A DNA stretch of 64,000 nt, from assembly GCF_020215665.1 (NCBI RefSeq), contig NZ_CP084061.1, positions 4,865,001 to 4,929,000 of the forward strand, written 5' to 3'. Positions 27,592-35,593 of this stretch are shown here, in pieces; within the stretch, counting starts at the first letter, position 1; the number at the start of each line of letters is the position of its first letter. Below the pieces are notes generated by a model. The model was given only the letters and a program-made list of their open reading frames with translations, was not told the origin of the DNA and did not search any database. The stretch is from Blautia parvula. Lineage in GTDB: Bacteria; Bacillota; Clostridia; Lachnospirales; Lachnospiraceae. The position numbers and the translations under genes are program-made.

Positions 27592-27699
27592 ATGGCAGGT
27601 TTTATGGTGGGGTTTCTCATCGGCACCCTGTTCGGGGTGTCCATCATGTGTCTGGTACAGATCAACCGGTATCATGGAAAGGACGGGGAAGGGACATGA
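27592..27699 (+). CDS. Small membrane protein, DUF3789-like (35 residues)
   Basis: ATG 27592 follows GAAAGGAGG. The product is a single hydrophobic helix with glycine-rich packing (MAGFMVGFLIGTLFGVSIMC) and a short polar tail. It resembles DUF3789 proteins, which occur at this position beside mobC on many Firmicute elements. Its stop overlaps the mobC ATG (ATGA), so the two are coupled. Confidence 0.7.
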   Translation: MAGFMVGFLIGTLFGVSIMCLVQINRYHGKDGEGT

Positions 27700-28025
27700 G
27701 AAAACGGAACGTCCACATCCAGTTCTGGCTGGACCGGAAAGAAGCAGAACATCTGCAGAAGCTCGTAAAGAGGAGCGGCCTTGGCAGGGAGACGTATCTC
27801 CGGCAGCTGATAAGAGGCGTGGTCCCCAGGGACGCACCGCCGCCAGACTATCATGCCATGATGCGGGAGCTGTACCGGATCGGGAACAACCTGGACCAGA
27901 TCGCGGCGAAGGCCCACACCCTGCAGGTGATGGATGTGCAGCGCTATGACGAGGCAGTGAAGGAGTTCCGTGACGCTGTCCGCACCATCACAGAAGCCGT
28001 GGTCCTGCCGGAAAAGAGGAAGTGA
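27696..28025 (+). CDS. mobC: MobC-family relaxosome accessory protein
   Basis: 109 residues. A ribbon-helix-helix-like N terminus (KRNVHIQFWLDRKEAEHLQKLVKRSGLGRETYLRQLI) would bind oriT. The C-terminal helix contains the MobC hallmark RELYRIGNNLDQIAAKAH. MobC helps the relaxase open DNA at oriT. The start is ATG 27696, overlapping the previous stop; the end overlaps the relaxase start. Confidence 0.9.
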   Translation: MRKRNVHIQFWLDRKEAEHLQKLVKRSGLGRETYLRQLIRGVVPRDAPPPDYHAMMRELYRIGNNLDQIAAKAHTLQVMDVQRYDEAVKEFRDAVRTITEAVVLPEKRK

Positions 28026-29476
28026 TGGCAACTACATCTTTATGGAGCGTAAAAGGGTGGCTGGGGAAGGTGGTCATCTATGTGGAGGATCCAAAGAAGA
28101 CAGAAAACCCTGCCTTTTACGGGGATGACAGGCTTACCGGACAGCAGGAGCAGAGCCTTGAGGATGTCATCTCCTACGCGGTCAATGAAAGAAAGACAAC
28201 CGATACCGGGGAGACGGCATGCAGGGCCAGGGAGGGAGGAGCCGTAAAACAACGCTTTGTATCCGGCATCAACTGCTCGCCGCTGACCGCAAGGGAGGAG
28301 ATGATGGCGGTGAAGAAACGGTTCGGGAAGGATAACGGGGTCATGGCCTACCATGGGTACCAGTCCTTTGCCCCGGGAGAAGCAACGCCGGAGGCCGCCC
28401 ATGAGATCGGCGTCCGCCTGGCAGAGCGGCTGTGGGGAGACCGGTATCAGGTGCTGGTCGCCACCCATCTGGATAAGGAGAGCCACCTGCACAACCATTT
28501 CGTGGTGAACAGCGTATCCTTCCTGGACGGCCTGCGGTATTACCGCAGTGAAAAAGATTACTATGCCATGCGCAGGGAGTCGGACCGGTTATGCCTTGAA
28601 TACGGCTTGTCCGTCCTGCTCCCGGATGCAGCGCGGGGACGTCCCAGACAGTATGGGGAATGGAGGGCTGAAAAAGAGGAGAGGCCGACCTTTAGAGGGC
28701 TCATACGGTCGGATGTGGATGAGGCCGTCCATATGTCCAGGACAGAGCAGCAGTTCTTTCAGTATCTGCGGCAGAAAGGATACGACATCAAGTTTGGCAG
28801 TGACATCACGGTACGCCCGCCGGGAAAGGAGCGGGGGATGAAGCTGGCCCGGAACTTTGGCCCGGAGTACACCCGGGAGGCCATCTGCCGGCGTATCCTG
28901 GAGCATCCGGTAAGAAAACAGAGAGGGCCGGTACTAAGCAGCAGACAGGGAGCACGGCATGCCCGGCTTTTGGGAGACCGGAAGAAGGCGAAACACACCG
29001 GCGGCCTTCGCGGGCTGTACCTGTATTACTGTTACTGCTTAGGCACCCTGAACACCCGGGAGCGGCCGGGCATGTCTGAAAGGGCGCGTTTCCTTCTGCG
29101 AGAGGATCTCATGAAGATGGAGCAGATCTCCAGGGAGACCCGGTTTTTGTGCACCAGCCGTATCGACACGGCGGAAGCGCTGGCGGCCTGCAGAAAAGAC
29201 CTGGAGATCCAGATGGGGGAGCTTAGTAAGGCGCGTAGGCATCTGCGGAGCAGGAACCGGAGGGAGTCGGATGACGGGAAGAGAGAGGAGCGTAAAGAAG
29301 AGATCCGGGAGATGACCAGAAGGATCCGGAAACTCAGGGGAGAGCTGACGCTTTGTGACGGGATCGCCAGGCGCTCCGGCATCCTGAAAGAGACACTGGG
29401 GATCCTGCATGAGGAAGAACAAAAGGAGGGAAAGGAACATGAACACAGGGGGAGAGGCGGCCGAGCAGGTCGTTAG
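28025..29476 (+). CDS. MobP-type relaxase/mobilisation nuclease
   Basis: 483 residues from ATG 28025 (a GTG at 28022 is also possible). The relaxase domain (PF03432 type) has the metal-binding histidine cluster THLDKESHLHNHFV, H148/H154/H156/H158, preceded by YQSFAPGE, as in MobP relaxases. A probable catalytic Tyr lies in the N-terminal 60 residues (YVEDPKKTEN or ISYAVNERKT); I cannot tell which. The last 150 residues are charged coiled-coil. It nicks oriT and pilots the DNA into the mating channel. The coding frame is intact. Confidence 0.92.
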   Translation: MATTSLWSVKGWLGKVVIYVEDPKKTENPAFYGDDRLTGQQEQSLEDVISYAVNERKTTDTGETACRAREGGAVKQRFVSGINCSPLTAREEMMAVKKRFGKDNGVMAYHGYQSFAPGEATPEAAHEIGVRLAERLWGDRYQVLVATHLDKESHLHNHFVVNSVSFLDGLRYYRSEKDYYAMRRESDRLCLEYGLSVLLPDAARGRPRQYGEWRAEKEERPTFRGLIRSDVDEAVHMSRTEQQFFQYLRQKGYDIKFGSDITVRPPGKERGMKLARNFGPEYTREAICRRILEHPVRKQRGPVLSSRQGARHARLLGDRKKAKHTGGLRGLYLYYCYCLGTLNTRERPGMSERARFLLREDLMKMEQISRETRFLCTSRIDTAEALAACRKDLEIQMGELSKARRHLRSRNRRESDDGKREERKEEIREMTRRIRKLRGELTLCDGIARRSGILKETLGILHEEEQKEGKEHEHRGRGGRAGR

Positions 29477-30230
29477 GATGTCCCTGGAGACAGGGGAGGT
29501 GGCACTGAAGATCACCGGGCAGGCGGCAAAGCATCTGGCGGTCATGCTGTATGCGGTCCTAAAGGACCAGAAAAGGACAAAAGGCCGGGTACGCTTGGAA
29601 TCCCTGTGCCGGAACAGCCGTGAAGTGAAGGTCTTCACTGTCAGAAAGGAGGACGTGGGGACCTTTGTGCGGAGGGCAAGGGACTACGGGCTTCTTTACT
29701 GCGCAGTCCGGGGACAGAAGGACGGGATGGTGGACTTCATGGTGCGCCTGGAGGACGCCTCCAAGGCGGACCGCATCGTGGAGCGGTTCCGGCTGGCGTC
29801 TGTGGAAGAGAAGGATGTGAAGCTGGAAGTGGAGCATCCAAAGAGGAAACGGGGCAGGGAAAGCCGGGAGCAGAGAGGGGCAGCCCGCAAAGATAAGATC
29901 TCAAAAGCAGAGACGGAGCCAGAGACCGGGGAGGACGCTCTGCTGGAGGAGCTGCTTGGAGGACAGGAGGAGAGAAAAAAGGACCCTTTGAGAGCGGGGG
30001 CGGAAAAGCCCCGTCCGTCCGCGCCTATCTCAGGGACGCCAAAAAAAGAAGGGGATATCTCTAAAGAGCAGGAACAAAAGCGCCCCTCTGTAAAGAGACA
30101 GCTGCAGGAGATACAAAAGGAAAGGCAGGCATCAAAAGAGGGCAGCCGGATGAGACAGGCAGAGAGGAACAGCGCCGCCCACAACCAGCCGGGGAGACGA
30201 AAAAAGGACAGGGGCCAGAGAGTGAGGTAA
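29439..30230 (+). CDS. PcfB-like (DUF3801) conjugation accessory protein
   Basis: 263 residues from ATG 29439, behind AAAGGAGGGAAAGG. The N-terminal domain (MSLETGEVALKITGQAAKHLAVMLYAVLKDQKRTKGR and FTVRKEDVGTFVRRARDYGLLYCAV) is the DUF3801/PcfB fold. The C-terminal 110 residues are low complexity and highly charged, rich in Lys, Glu, Arg and Gln. PcfB of the enterococcal pCF10 plasmid works with the coupling protein PcfC. It overlaps the relaxase gene by 38 bases, which places it in the DNA-processing operon. Confidence 0.84.
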   Translation: MNTGGEAAEQVVRMSLETGEVALKITGQAAKHLAVMLYAVLKDQKRTKGRVRLESLCRNSREVKVFTVRKEDVGTFVRRARDYGLLYCAVRGQKDGMVDFMVRLEDASKADRIVERFRLASVEEKDVKLEVEHPKRKRGRESREQRGAARKDKISKAETEPETGEDALLEELLGGQEERKKDPLRAGAEKPRPSAPISGTPKKEGDISKEQEQKRPSVKRQLQEIQKERQASKEGSRMRQAERNSAAHNQPGRRKKDRGQRVR

Positions 30231-30235
30231 GGGAA

Positions 30236-31138
30236 ATGGAAGATCTTGACGCATTATTGAACACCGGTGCAGTGCCGCAGGATGAACGGACAGCCGACTT
30301 CATCGCGGAGAGCCGGGCAAACCGGAGCTTCTGCTATGAAACGGCAGAACGCGGAGCCCTGCGGGTGGCAGAAGACCCGGAGGCATTTAAGGCTTATCTG
30401 GATGTACAGAGCCGTTTCCTGCGGTATACGCCCAATAACGTGCTCCTGATACTGGAGCAGAAGCCGGAGGCAAGGAAACTGGGGAACATGGCCTACTGGA
30501 GGGATAAGAACACTTTTGTGAAACGGGCAGAGAGGAGCCGGCCCGTCTTCCTCCTGGAACCGGGGAAGGAATACCGGAGGGAGGACAACACCATCGGTCA
30601 GTATTACAATGCCAGGAAGCTGTATGACATCTCCCAGACCACGCTTGCGCCGTCAGAATGGGGACTGGGGAAAACGTATGGGGACAGGCAGCGGATACAG
30701 GCGCTCATCAGCCGGACCCCGGCAGCCATCCATACCGTGGAAAAGGAGCCTGAAGGTGCGGTGTTCGTGCCAAAAGAGCATAGTATCCTTGTACAGAAGG
30801 GCATGGGGGCAGAAGCCGTATTCCGGTGCCTTTCCAGGGAGCTGGCCCATGCAGAATTTGCAAACGGAGAGGAGGGATACGACCGGGAGTGCTGCGGGTT
30901 TCAGGCGGAATGTGTCTCTTATATCCTATGTAAGAGATACGGCGTGGAACCGGAAGGACCAAAAGACTTTGGTAAGGCACAAGCTCTTCTCGCGGGTCTT
31001 AGCCCTCAAAAGATCAAACAGGAGCTGGCCGTGATCCGGGATGCGGCGGGGAAGATAGCGGAACGCATGGAAAAAAGCCTGTCCGAACAGAAACGGAGAC
31101 AGAAGGGCCAGACGGACAGACAGCAGGAAGGGCGCTGA
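30236..31138 (+). CDS. ArdC-like antirestriction protein with a degenerate metallopeptidase motif
   Basis: 300 residues. The N-terminal part resembles the ArdC single-stranded-DNA-binding domain (YLDVQSRFLRYTPNNVLLIL, MAYWRDKNTFVKRAERSRPVF). The C-terminal part has the zincin-like region, but RELAHAEFANGEEG stands where HExxH is expected; the first metal His is Arg, so proteolysis is doubtful. ArdC-type proteins protect incoming ssDNA from restriction. The tail is basic and Gln-rich. The gene follows PcfB by five bases. Call is by domain resemblance. Confidence 0.72.
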   Translation: MEDLDALLNTGAVPQDERTADFIAESRANRSFCYETAERGALRVAEDPEAFKAYLDVQSRFLRYTPNNVLLILEQKPEARKLGNMAYWRDKNTFVKRAERSRPVFLLEPGKEYRREDNTIGQYYNARKLYDISQTTLAPSEWGLGKTYGDRQRIQALISRTPAAIHTVEKEPEGAVFVPKEHSILVQKGMGAEAVFRCLSRELAHAEFANGEEGYDRECCGFQAECVSYILCKRYGVEPEGPKDFGKAQALLAGLSPQKIKQELAVIRDAAGKIAERMEKSLSEQKRRQKGQTDRQQEGR

Positions 31139-31168
31139 GGCAGTGGGACAGAGAAAGGAAGAGCAGAT

Positions 31169-32998
31169 ATGAGAAAGGATAAGGGTCAGGGTGTGCTCCT
31201 TGCAGCCCTGGGGATACTGCCGGTGCTGTGGTTCTCACTCCTTGCGGCACCTCATCTTAAGGGCGGGCTGTCCGGGATCCTAGCGGGATTGACCACAGCA
31301 TTAGAGCATCCGGCCCAGATAAGATGGGTGGAACAGAGTCCGAAGACCGCGGTCTGTTTTCTGGGAGCCTATCTCATGGGCATTGGCATCTATCTGAGCA
31401 CCCGCCGGAACTACCGGAAAGGGGAGGAGCACGGCTCGGCCAGATGGGGGAGCGCCCGGGCCATGGACCGGCGATACGCGGACAGGCAGAAAGAGAAGAA
31501 CCGCATCATGACCCAGCACGTGTCCATCAGCTACAACAGCTATCGGCATAAACGCAACCTGCTGACCATGGTGGTGGGCGGGAGCGGTTCCGGAAAGACC
31601 CGGTATTACTGCCTGCCGAACCTGATGCAGGCCAACACCTCTTTTGTGGTGCTGGACCCCAAAGGGGAGAACACCAGGGCGACCGGGAACCTCATGAAAG
31701 CAAAAGGATATGAAATCCGGGTGCTGGACCTCATCAATATGGAGCGGTCACACTGCTATAACCCGTTTTGCTACCTGCGGACAGACCAGGATGTACAGCG
31801 GCTGGTCACAAACCTGTTCAAGGCCACCACACCCAAAGGGAGCCAGTCCAATGACCCCTTCTGGGACACTGCGGCCAGCATGCTCTTATCTGCCCTGATC
31901 TTTTATCTCTGGTATGAGGCACCGCCCCGGGAGCAGAACTTCCCCATGGTCATGGAGATGCTGCGGGCAGGGGAGGTGCGGGAGGATGATGACAGTTACC
32001 AGTCTCCTCTTGATGAGCTCTTTTCCAGGCTGGAGATGAAGGATCCGGAGCACATCGCAGTGAAATACTATAAGGACTACCATTCCGGTTCGGCCAAGAC
32101 CCTGAAATCCATCCAGATCACCCTGGCGGCCAGGCTGGAGAAGTTCAACATCCCAAGCGTTGCGGGGCTGACCGCCACGGATGAGCTGGACCTGCAGCTC
32201 TTAGGGGAGAAGAAGATGGTCTTATATGCCATCATCCCGGACAACGACACCTCCTACAATTTCCTCGTGAGCATCCTGTACACCCAGCTCTTCCAGCAGC
32301 TGTTCTACCGGGCGGACTACGTGTACGGGGGAAAGCTGAAGGTGCCGGTCCACTTTTTGATGGATGAGTTCTGCAACGTCTCCCTGCCGGATGACTATAC
32401 CAAGATACTGAGCGTCATGCGCTCCCGTGATGTGTCCGTCTCCATGCTGATCCAGAACGTGTCCGCTCTAAAGGCACTGTTTGAAAAAGACTGGGAGAGC
32501 GTCATCGGCTGCTGTGACGAATTTTTATACCTGGGGAGCAATGAGACGGCGGCCCATAAGCTCATCAGCGAGTCGTTTCTGGGGAAGCAGACCATCGACA
32601 TGAACACCTATGGGAAGTCCACCGGGCACTCCGGCAGCTACTCGACCAACTATCAGATCACAGGCAGGGAGCTGATGACGCAGGATGAGCTGCGGATGCT
32701 GGACAACCGGTATGCCCTTCTCTTTATCCGGGGGGAGCGCCCGGTCATGGACCTGAAATATGACATCCTGAAGCATCCAAACGTGGATCTTACCACAAAT
32801 GGGAAGGGAAAGCCGTACCGGCACGGGGAAGTGAAGAAAGCTTCGGCCAGCATCACCTTTGACGGCTGGCTCTTAGATACTACGGATCTTGATCTCTATG
32901 AGGAGGAGGCAGGGCAGTATGAACTTTTGAGTGAGGAGGAACTGGAACTTTTACTGGAGAAAACAGAGGAGGAGAAAGAACATGGACAAGAAGGATAG
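31169..32998 (+). CDS. VirD4/TraG-type coupling ATPase
   Basis: 609 residues. Two N-terminal membrane helices (about residues 8-30 and 65-85) are followed by the RecA-like ATPase. Walker A is VVGGSGSGKTRYY (G137-T144) and Walker B VHFLMDEFCNVSLP, with the TraG signature VVLDPKGENTRATGN between. It recruits the relaxase-DNA complex and pumps it into the channel. ATG 31169 sits behind GGAAAGAG. Length and motifs are normal for Firmicute ICE coupling proteins. Confidence 0.95.
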   Translation: MRKDKGQGVLLAALGILPVLWFSLLAAPHLKGGLSGILAGLTTALEHPAQIRWVEQSPKTAVCFLGAYLMGIGIYLSTRRNYRKGEEHGSARWGSARAMDRRYADRQKEKNRIMTQHVSISYNSYRHKRNLLTMVVGGSGSGKTRYYCLPNLMQANTSFVVLDPKGENTRATGNLMKAKGYEIRVLDLINMERSHCYNPFCYLRTDQDVQRLVTNLFKATTPKGSQSNDPFWDTAASMLLSALIFYLWYEAPPREQNFPMVMEMLRAGEVREDDDSYQSPLDELFSRLEMKDPEHIAVKYYKDYHSGSAKTLKSIQITLAARLEKFNIPSVAGLTATDELDLQLLGEKKMVLYAIIPDNDTSYNFLVSILYTQLFQQLFYRADYVYGGKLKVPVHFLMDEFCNVSLPDDYTKILSVMRSRDVSVSMLIQNVSALKALFEKDWESVIGCCDEFLYLGSNETAAHKLISESFLGKQTIDMNTYGKSTGHSGSYSTNYQITGRELMTQDELRMLDNRYALLFIRGERPVMDLKYDILKHPNVDLTTNGKGKPYRHGEVKKASASITFDGWLLDTTDLDLYEEEAGQYELLSEEELELLLEKTEEEKEHGQEG

Positions 32999-33311
32999 GA
33001 AAAGGAGGTACCCGGACCTCAGGAGACGATGGGTCATCCTTTTCTTTGCGGCAGTGATGCTGAGCGTCATCCCGGGAGCTGTGCCGGTGCTGGCATCCAA
33101 TGACCCGTTACAGGTAGTGAACAATTTGAGTGATTTCATCTTCGGACTCATCCGTGCCATCGGGATGATCCTTCTGGGACTCGGTATCATGCAGATCGGG
33201 CTGGCCTTAAAGTCCCATGACCCGTCCCAGAGGGCGAACGGGTTCTTAACAATGGCAGGCGGTGTCATCATCACCTTTACCAAAGAGATCCTGGAGCTGA
33301 TCACCGGGTAA
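32982..33311 (+). CDS. Small two-helix conjugation membrane protein (VirB2/Maff2-like)
   Basis: 109 residues from ATG 32982 (GGAGGAGAAAG upstream). It has a signal-like hydrophobic segment (WVILFFAAVMLSVIPGAVPVLA, written in two parts in the protein) and two further hydrophobic helices (FGLIRAIGMILLGLGIMQIGL and ANGFLTMAGGVIITFTKEIL). The layout is that of VirB2-type pilin subunits and of the Maff2 proteins seen at this place in Firmicute ICEs. It overlaps the VirD4 gene by 17 bases. Confidence 0.75.
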   Translation: MDKKDRKRRYPDLRRRWVILFFAAVMLSVIPGAVPVLASNDPLQVVNNLSDFIFGLIRAIGMILLGLGIMQIGLALKSHDPSQRANGFLTMAGGVIITFTKEILELITG

Positions 33312-33346
33312 GGGGATGACAAGAAGAGAGGAAAGGAGGCGGAGGG

Positions 33347-34186
33347 ATGGAAACAGACAGCTGGATCGTCCAGAACCTGCAGAACGCCCTGAACACCTGG
33401 AACCATAAGCTGGCGGAGATCTGGACCATCATCACCCAGACACCGGAGGAATTCCGGGGCGGGAGGATCTGGACGGTCATACGTGACATACACGGGGCAC
33501 TGCAGGCCATAGGCTATGCGCTGCTGGTCCTGTTCTTTGTTGTAGGTGTTGTCAAGACCTGCGGGAGCTTTGCGGAGGTCAAGAAACCAGAGCATGCACT
33601 GAAGCTCTTCATCCGTTTCGCCCTGGCAAAAGGGGCCGTGACCTACGGCATGGAGCTTATGACGGCCCTGTTCCGGATCACCCAGGGGATCGCAGGCTCC
33701 ATCATGGCCTCTGCGGGATTTTCAGACCCATCGGAGACACTGCTCCCGGACAGCATCGTGGAGGCGGTGGAGGACTGCGGTTTCTTAGATAAGATCCCTT
33801 TGTGGGCGGTGACACTCTTAGGGAGCCTGTTCATCACGGTCTTATCGTTCATCATGATCTTGAGCGTATACGGCAGGTTCTTCCGGCTCTATATGTACAC
33901 AGCCATCGGGCCGGTCCCTCTTGCCGCCTTTGCCGGGGAGCCGTCCCAGAACGTGGGGAAGAGCTTCTTAAAAGGGTACGCAGCCGTATGTCTGGAAGGG
34001 GCAGTCATCGTGCTGGGATGCATCATCTTTTCCATCTTTGTGGAGAGCCCGCCGGTGGTGGACAGTGATGCGGCTGCAGTGACACAGGTGTGGTCGTATG
34101 TGGGGGAATTGATCTTTGACATGCTGGTGCTCGTGGGTGCCATCAAGATGTCAGACCGGGTCGTGCGGGAGATGATGGGACTGTAG
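33347..34186 (+). CDS. TrbL/VirB6-like channel membrane protein
   Basis: 279 residues with about five to six transmembrane helices. The N terminus is soluble (ETDSWIVQNLQNALNTWNHKL), then ALLVLFFVVGVVKTCGS, a helix around residues 155-185 (AVTLLGSLFITVLSFIMILS), and the conserved loop FRLYMYTAIGPVPLAAFAG followed by GKSFLKGYAAVCLEGAVIVLG. This arrangement is typical of the polytopic inner-channel protein of Firmicute conjugation systems. ATG behind GGAAAGGAGG. It is the last gene of the plus-strand run before a 550-base gap. Confidence 0.84.
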   Translation: METDSWIVQNLQNALNTWNHKLAEIWTIITQTPEEFRGGRIWTVIRDIHGALQAIGYALLVLFFVVGVVKTCGSFAEVKKPEHALKLFIRFALAKGAVTYGMELMTALFRITQGIAGSIMASAGFSDPSETLLPDSIVEAVEDCGFLDKIPLWAVTLLGSLFITVLSFIMILSVYGRFFRLYMYTAIGPVPLAAFAGEPSQNVGKSFLKGYAAVCLEGAVIVLGCIIFSIFVESPPVVDSDAAAVTQVWSYVGELIFDMLVLVGAIKMSDRVVREMMGL

Positions 34187-34734
34187 AGAGATCTGGTTCT
34201 GGATATCAGAAGTTACCGGATATCCTGTCAGCGGATAAAAAAGTGGGAATGATGAAAAACGTAATGGATGGATATGGATCGCTGCCAAAAGGTAATGTGC
34301 GGAATCCACACGCTGCGATCCGGGTTTTAAACCTATCGAGTTCGATAGGTTAAAAAAAGGCCGGAGATAATGCCTTTACATTGATACTACAGTAATGAAA
34401 AGGCAGCGAAGCCAATAGGGAGCATATCAAAATCAGAAACATGTGGAGAACTTATGCTCATTTCAAAGGAGGACGCATGGGAAAACCAAGGGGGCGGTCT
34501 GCCGGGAATGCGGAGAGGTATCTATTTATCTTGAAGACCCGGAAAGATTAAAAGGAATTGAGACATAAAAGGTTATATGAGAGAACTATTACAAGAAAAA
34601 AATGAAGAGAACACCAGATAACGCCCGGTCATCTGGTGTTTCGCATCTTCACCATATAGGATCAGAACTATGGTTTTGTAAAAGATAGAAGCAGGTCTCC
34701 TGCCTTTTTTCTATGTAGAAATTTAAGTTTGCTG
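34187..34734. other. Gene-poor gap with palindrome and relic fragments
   Basis: It holds a perfect 10-bp palindrome, AACCTATCGA and TCGATAGGTT (34330-34339 and 34342-34351). A weak 33-codon frame starts at 34252. The frame at 34496-34567 reads VCRECGEVSIYLEDPERL, which looks like a zinc-ribbon protein tail with no upstream half. A hairpin AACACCAGAT/ATCTGGTGTT lies at 34610-34640, and a terminator GCAGG-TCT-CCTGC with TTTTTT at 34691-34711. The stretch looks like remains of a lost insertion or gene between two operon blocks. Confidence 0.4.
34691..34711 (+). terminator. Terminator upstream of the minus-strand gene
   Basis: A GCAGG/CCTGC stem around TCT, followed by CTTTTTTCT. Transcripts ending here come from the 34.2-34.6 kb relic area or read through from the TrbL-like gene. 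Confidence 0.72.
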
Positions 34735-35112
34735 TCAGATAACAGGCGTGTCATCATCGCAATAGCGCATATCACCATTGCCGTCAATGTAAACATCCGA
34801 CATGCTGACACCCATCTGTCTGGCCCTGCCGATCTGCCAGGCGATATCTTCTTCCATGGCCCGGGCGCGCCGTCTGTCCTTTATGGCTTCGGCAAGGGAG
34901 GAAAACCAGCTGAGGATGGTGATCAGAACGAGCAGGCCTAAGATCCCCAGTGCCAGCATCTCATGGGCGGAGGCCCAGCGGTTCAGGACCGTAGAGATCG
35001 CGAGGAAATAGAGCAGGGGAATGGTCAGGCGCAGTTTTCCGGCGGCTTTAAAAGCAATGGAAAGCAGTAACATCAAACAGGTGATACCAAGAGACACAAG
35101 TGCGTACATCAT
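34735..35112 (-). CDS. ICE membrane protein of unknown function, opposite strand
   Basis: 125 residues, start at one of two adjacent ATGs (35112 or 35109) with GGAGGGG upstream. It has three hydrophobic helices: LVSLGITCLMLLLSIAF, LTIPLLYFLAISTVL and MLALGILGLLVLITIL, then a cytoplasmic charged stretch (AEAIKDRRRARAMEEDIAWQ) and a polar tail ending CDDDTPVI. It is the only minus-strand gene inside the transfer block, and it lies between the TrbL-like and PrgI genes. No family recognised. A longer open frame to 35490 is an accidental extension over the PrgI gene. Confidence 0.65.
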   Translation of the reverse strand: MMYALVSLGITCLMLLLSIAFKAAGKLRLTIPLLYFLAISTVLNRWASAHEMLALGILGLLVLITILSWFSSLAEAIKDRRRARAMEEDIAWQIGRARQMGVSMSDVYIDGNGDMRYCDDDTPVI

Positions 35113-35218
35113 AAGATCCCCTCCAATCAGATGTGTTTTTTCTTTTAGTATAAAGGAAGGCAGAGACCGGCGCAACTGTATCAGGACGGTATTGAAAAAA
35201 TAGGATAGGAGAAGAACA

Positions 35219-35593
35219 GTGGAAGTAAAGATCAATAAGGAGATACGGGAATACACAGAGAACATGTTTTTTGGACTGTCCATGCGGCAGTTCTTTTTTT
35301 CTGTCCTGGCCTGCGGGGCAGCGATCAGTCTATACTTTTTTGCAAAGCAGTATCTATCAGATGAAGCGGTGAGCTGGATCTGCATCCTGGGGGCTCTGCC
35401 CTTTGTGTTCTTAGGGTTCTTCCGATACAACGGGATGACAGCGGAACAGTTCCTCTGGGCCTTTATAAAGTCAGAACTTTTGACCCCCAAGATCCTGGTG
35501 TTCCGTTCCGAAAATCTATACTATGAAGCACTGAAGCCCATGCGGAAGGCAAAAGAAAAGGAGGAGAGGAAGAAACATGATCAAGACGCTTAG
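35219..35593 (+). CDS. PrgI-family conjugation membrane protein (VirB3-like)
   Basis: 124 residues, GTG start 35219 behind GGATAGGAG. It begins with the family pattern VKINKEIREYTENMFFGLSMRQFFFS, has two membrane helices (residues about 25-45 and 55-75), then FRYNGMTAEQFLWAFIKSELLTPK. PrgI and VirB3 sit with the VirB4 ATPase at the channel base. It overlaps the VirB4 gene by 17 bases, so translation is coupled. Confidence 0.88.
   Translation: MEVKINKEIREYTENMFFGLSMRQFFFSVLACGAAISLYFFAKQYLSDEAVSWICILGALPFVFLGFFRYNGMTAEQFLWAFIKSELLTPKILVFRSENLYYEALKPMRKAKEKEERKKHDQDA

Noticed and set aside
34735-35490. A 251-codon minus-strand frame
   Set aside because: Only the 125-residue part from 35112 has a ribosome site; the remainder runs opposite the PrgI gene.
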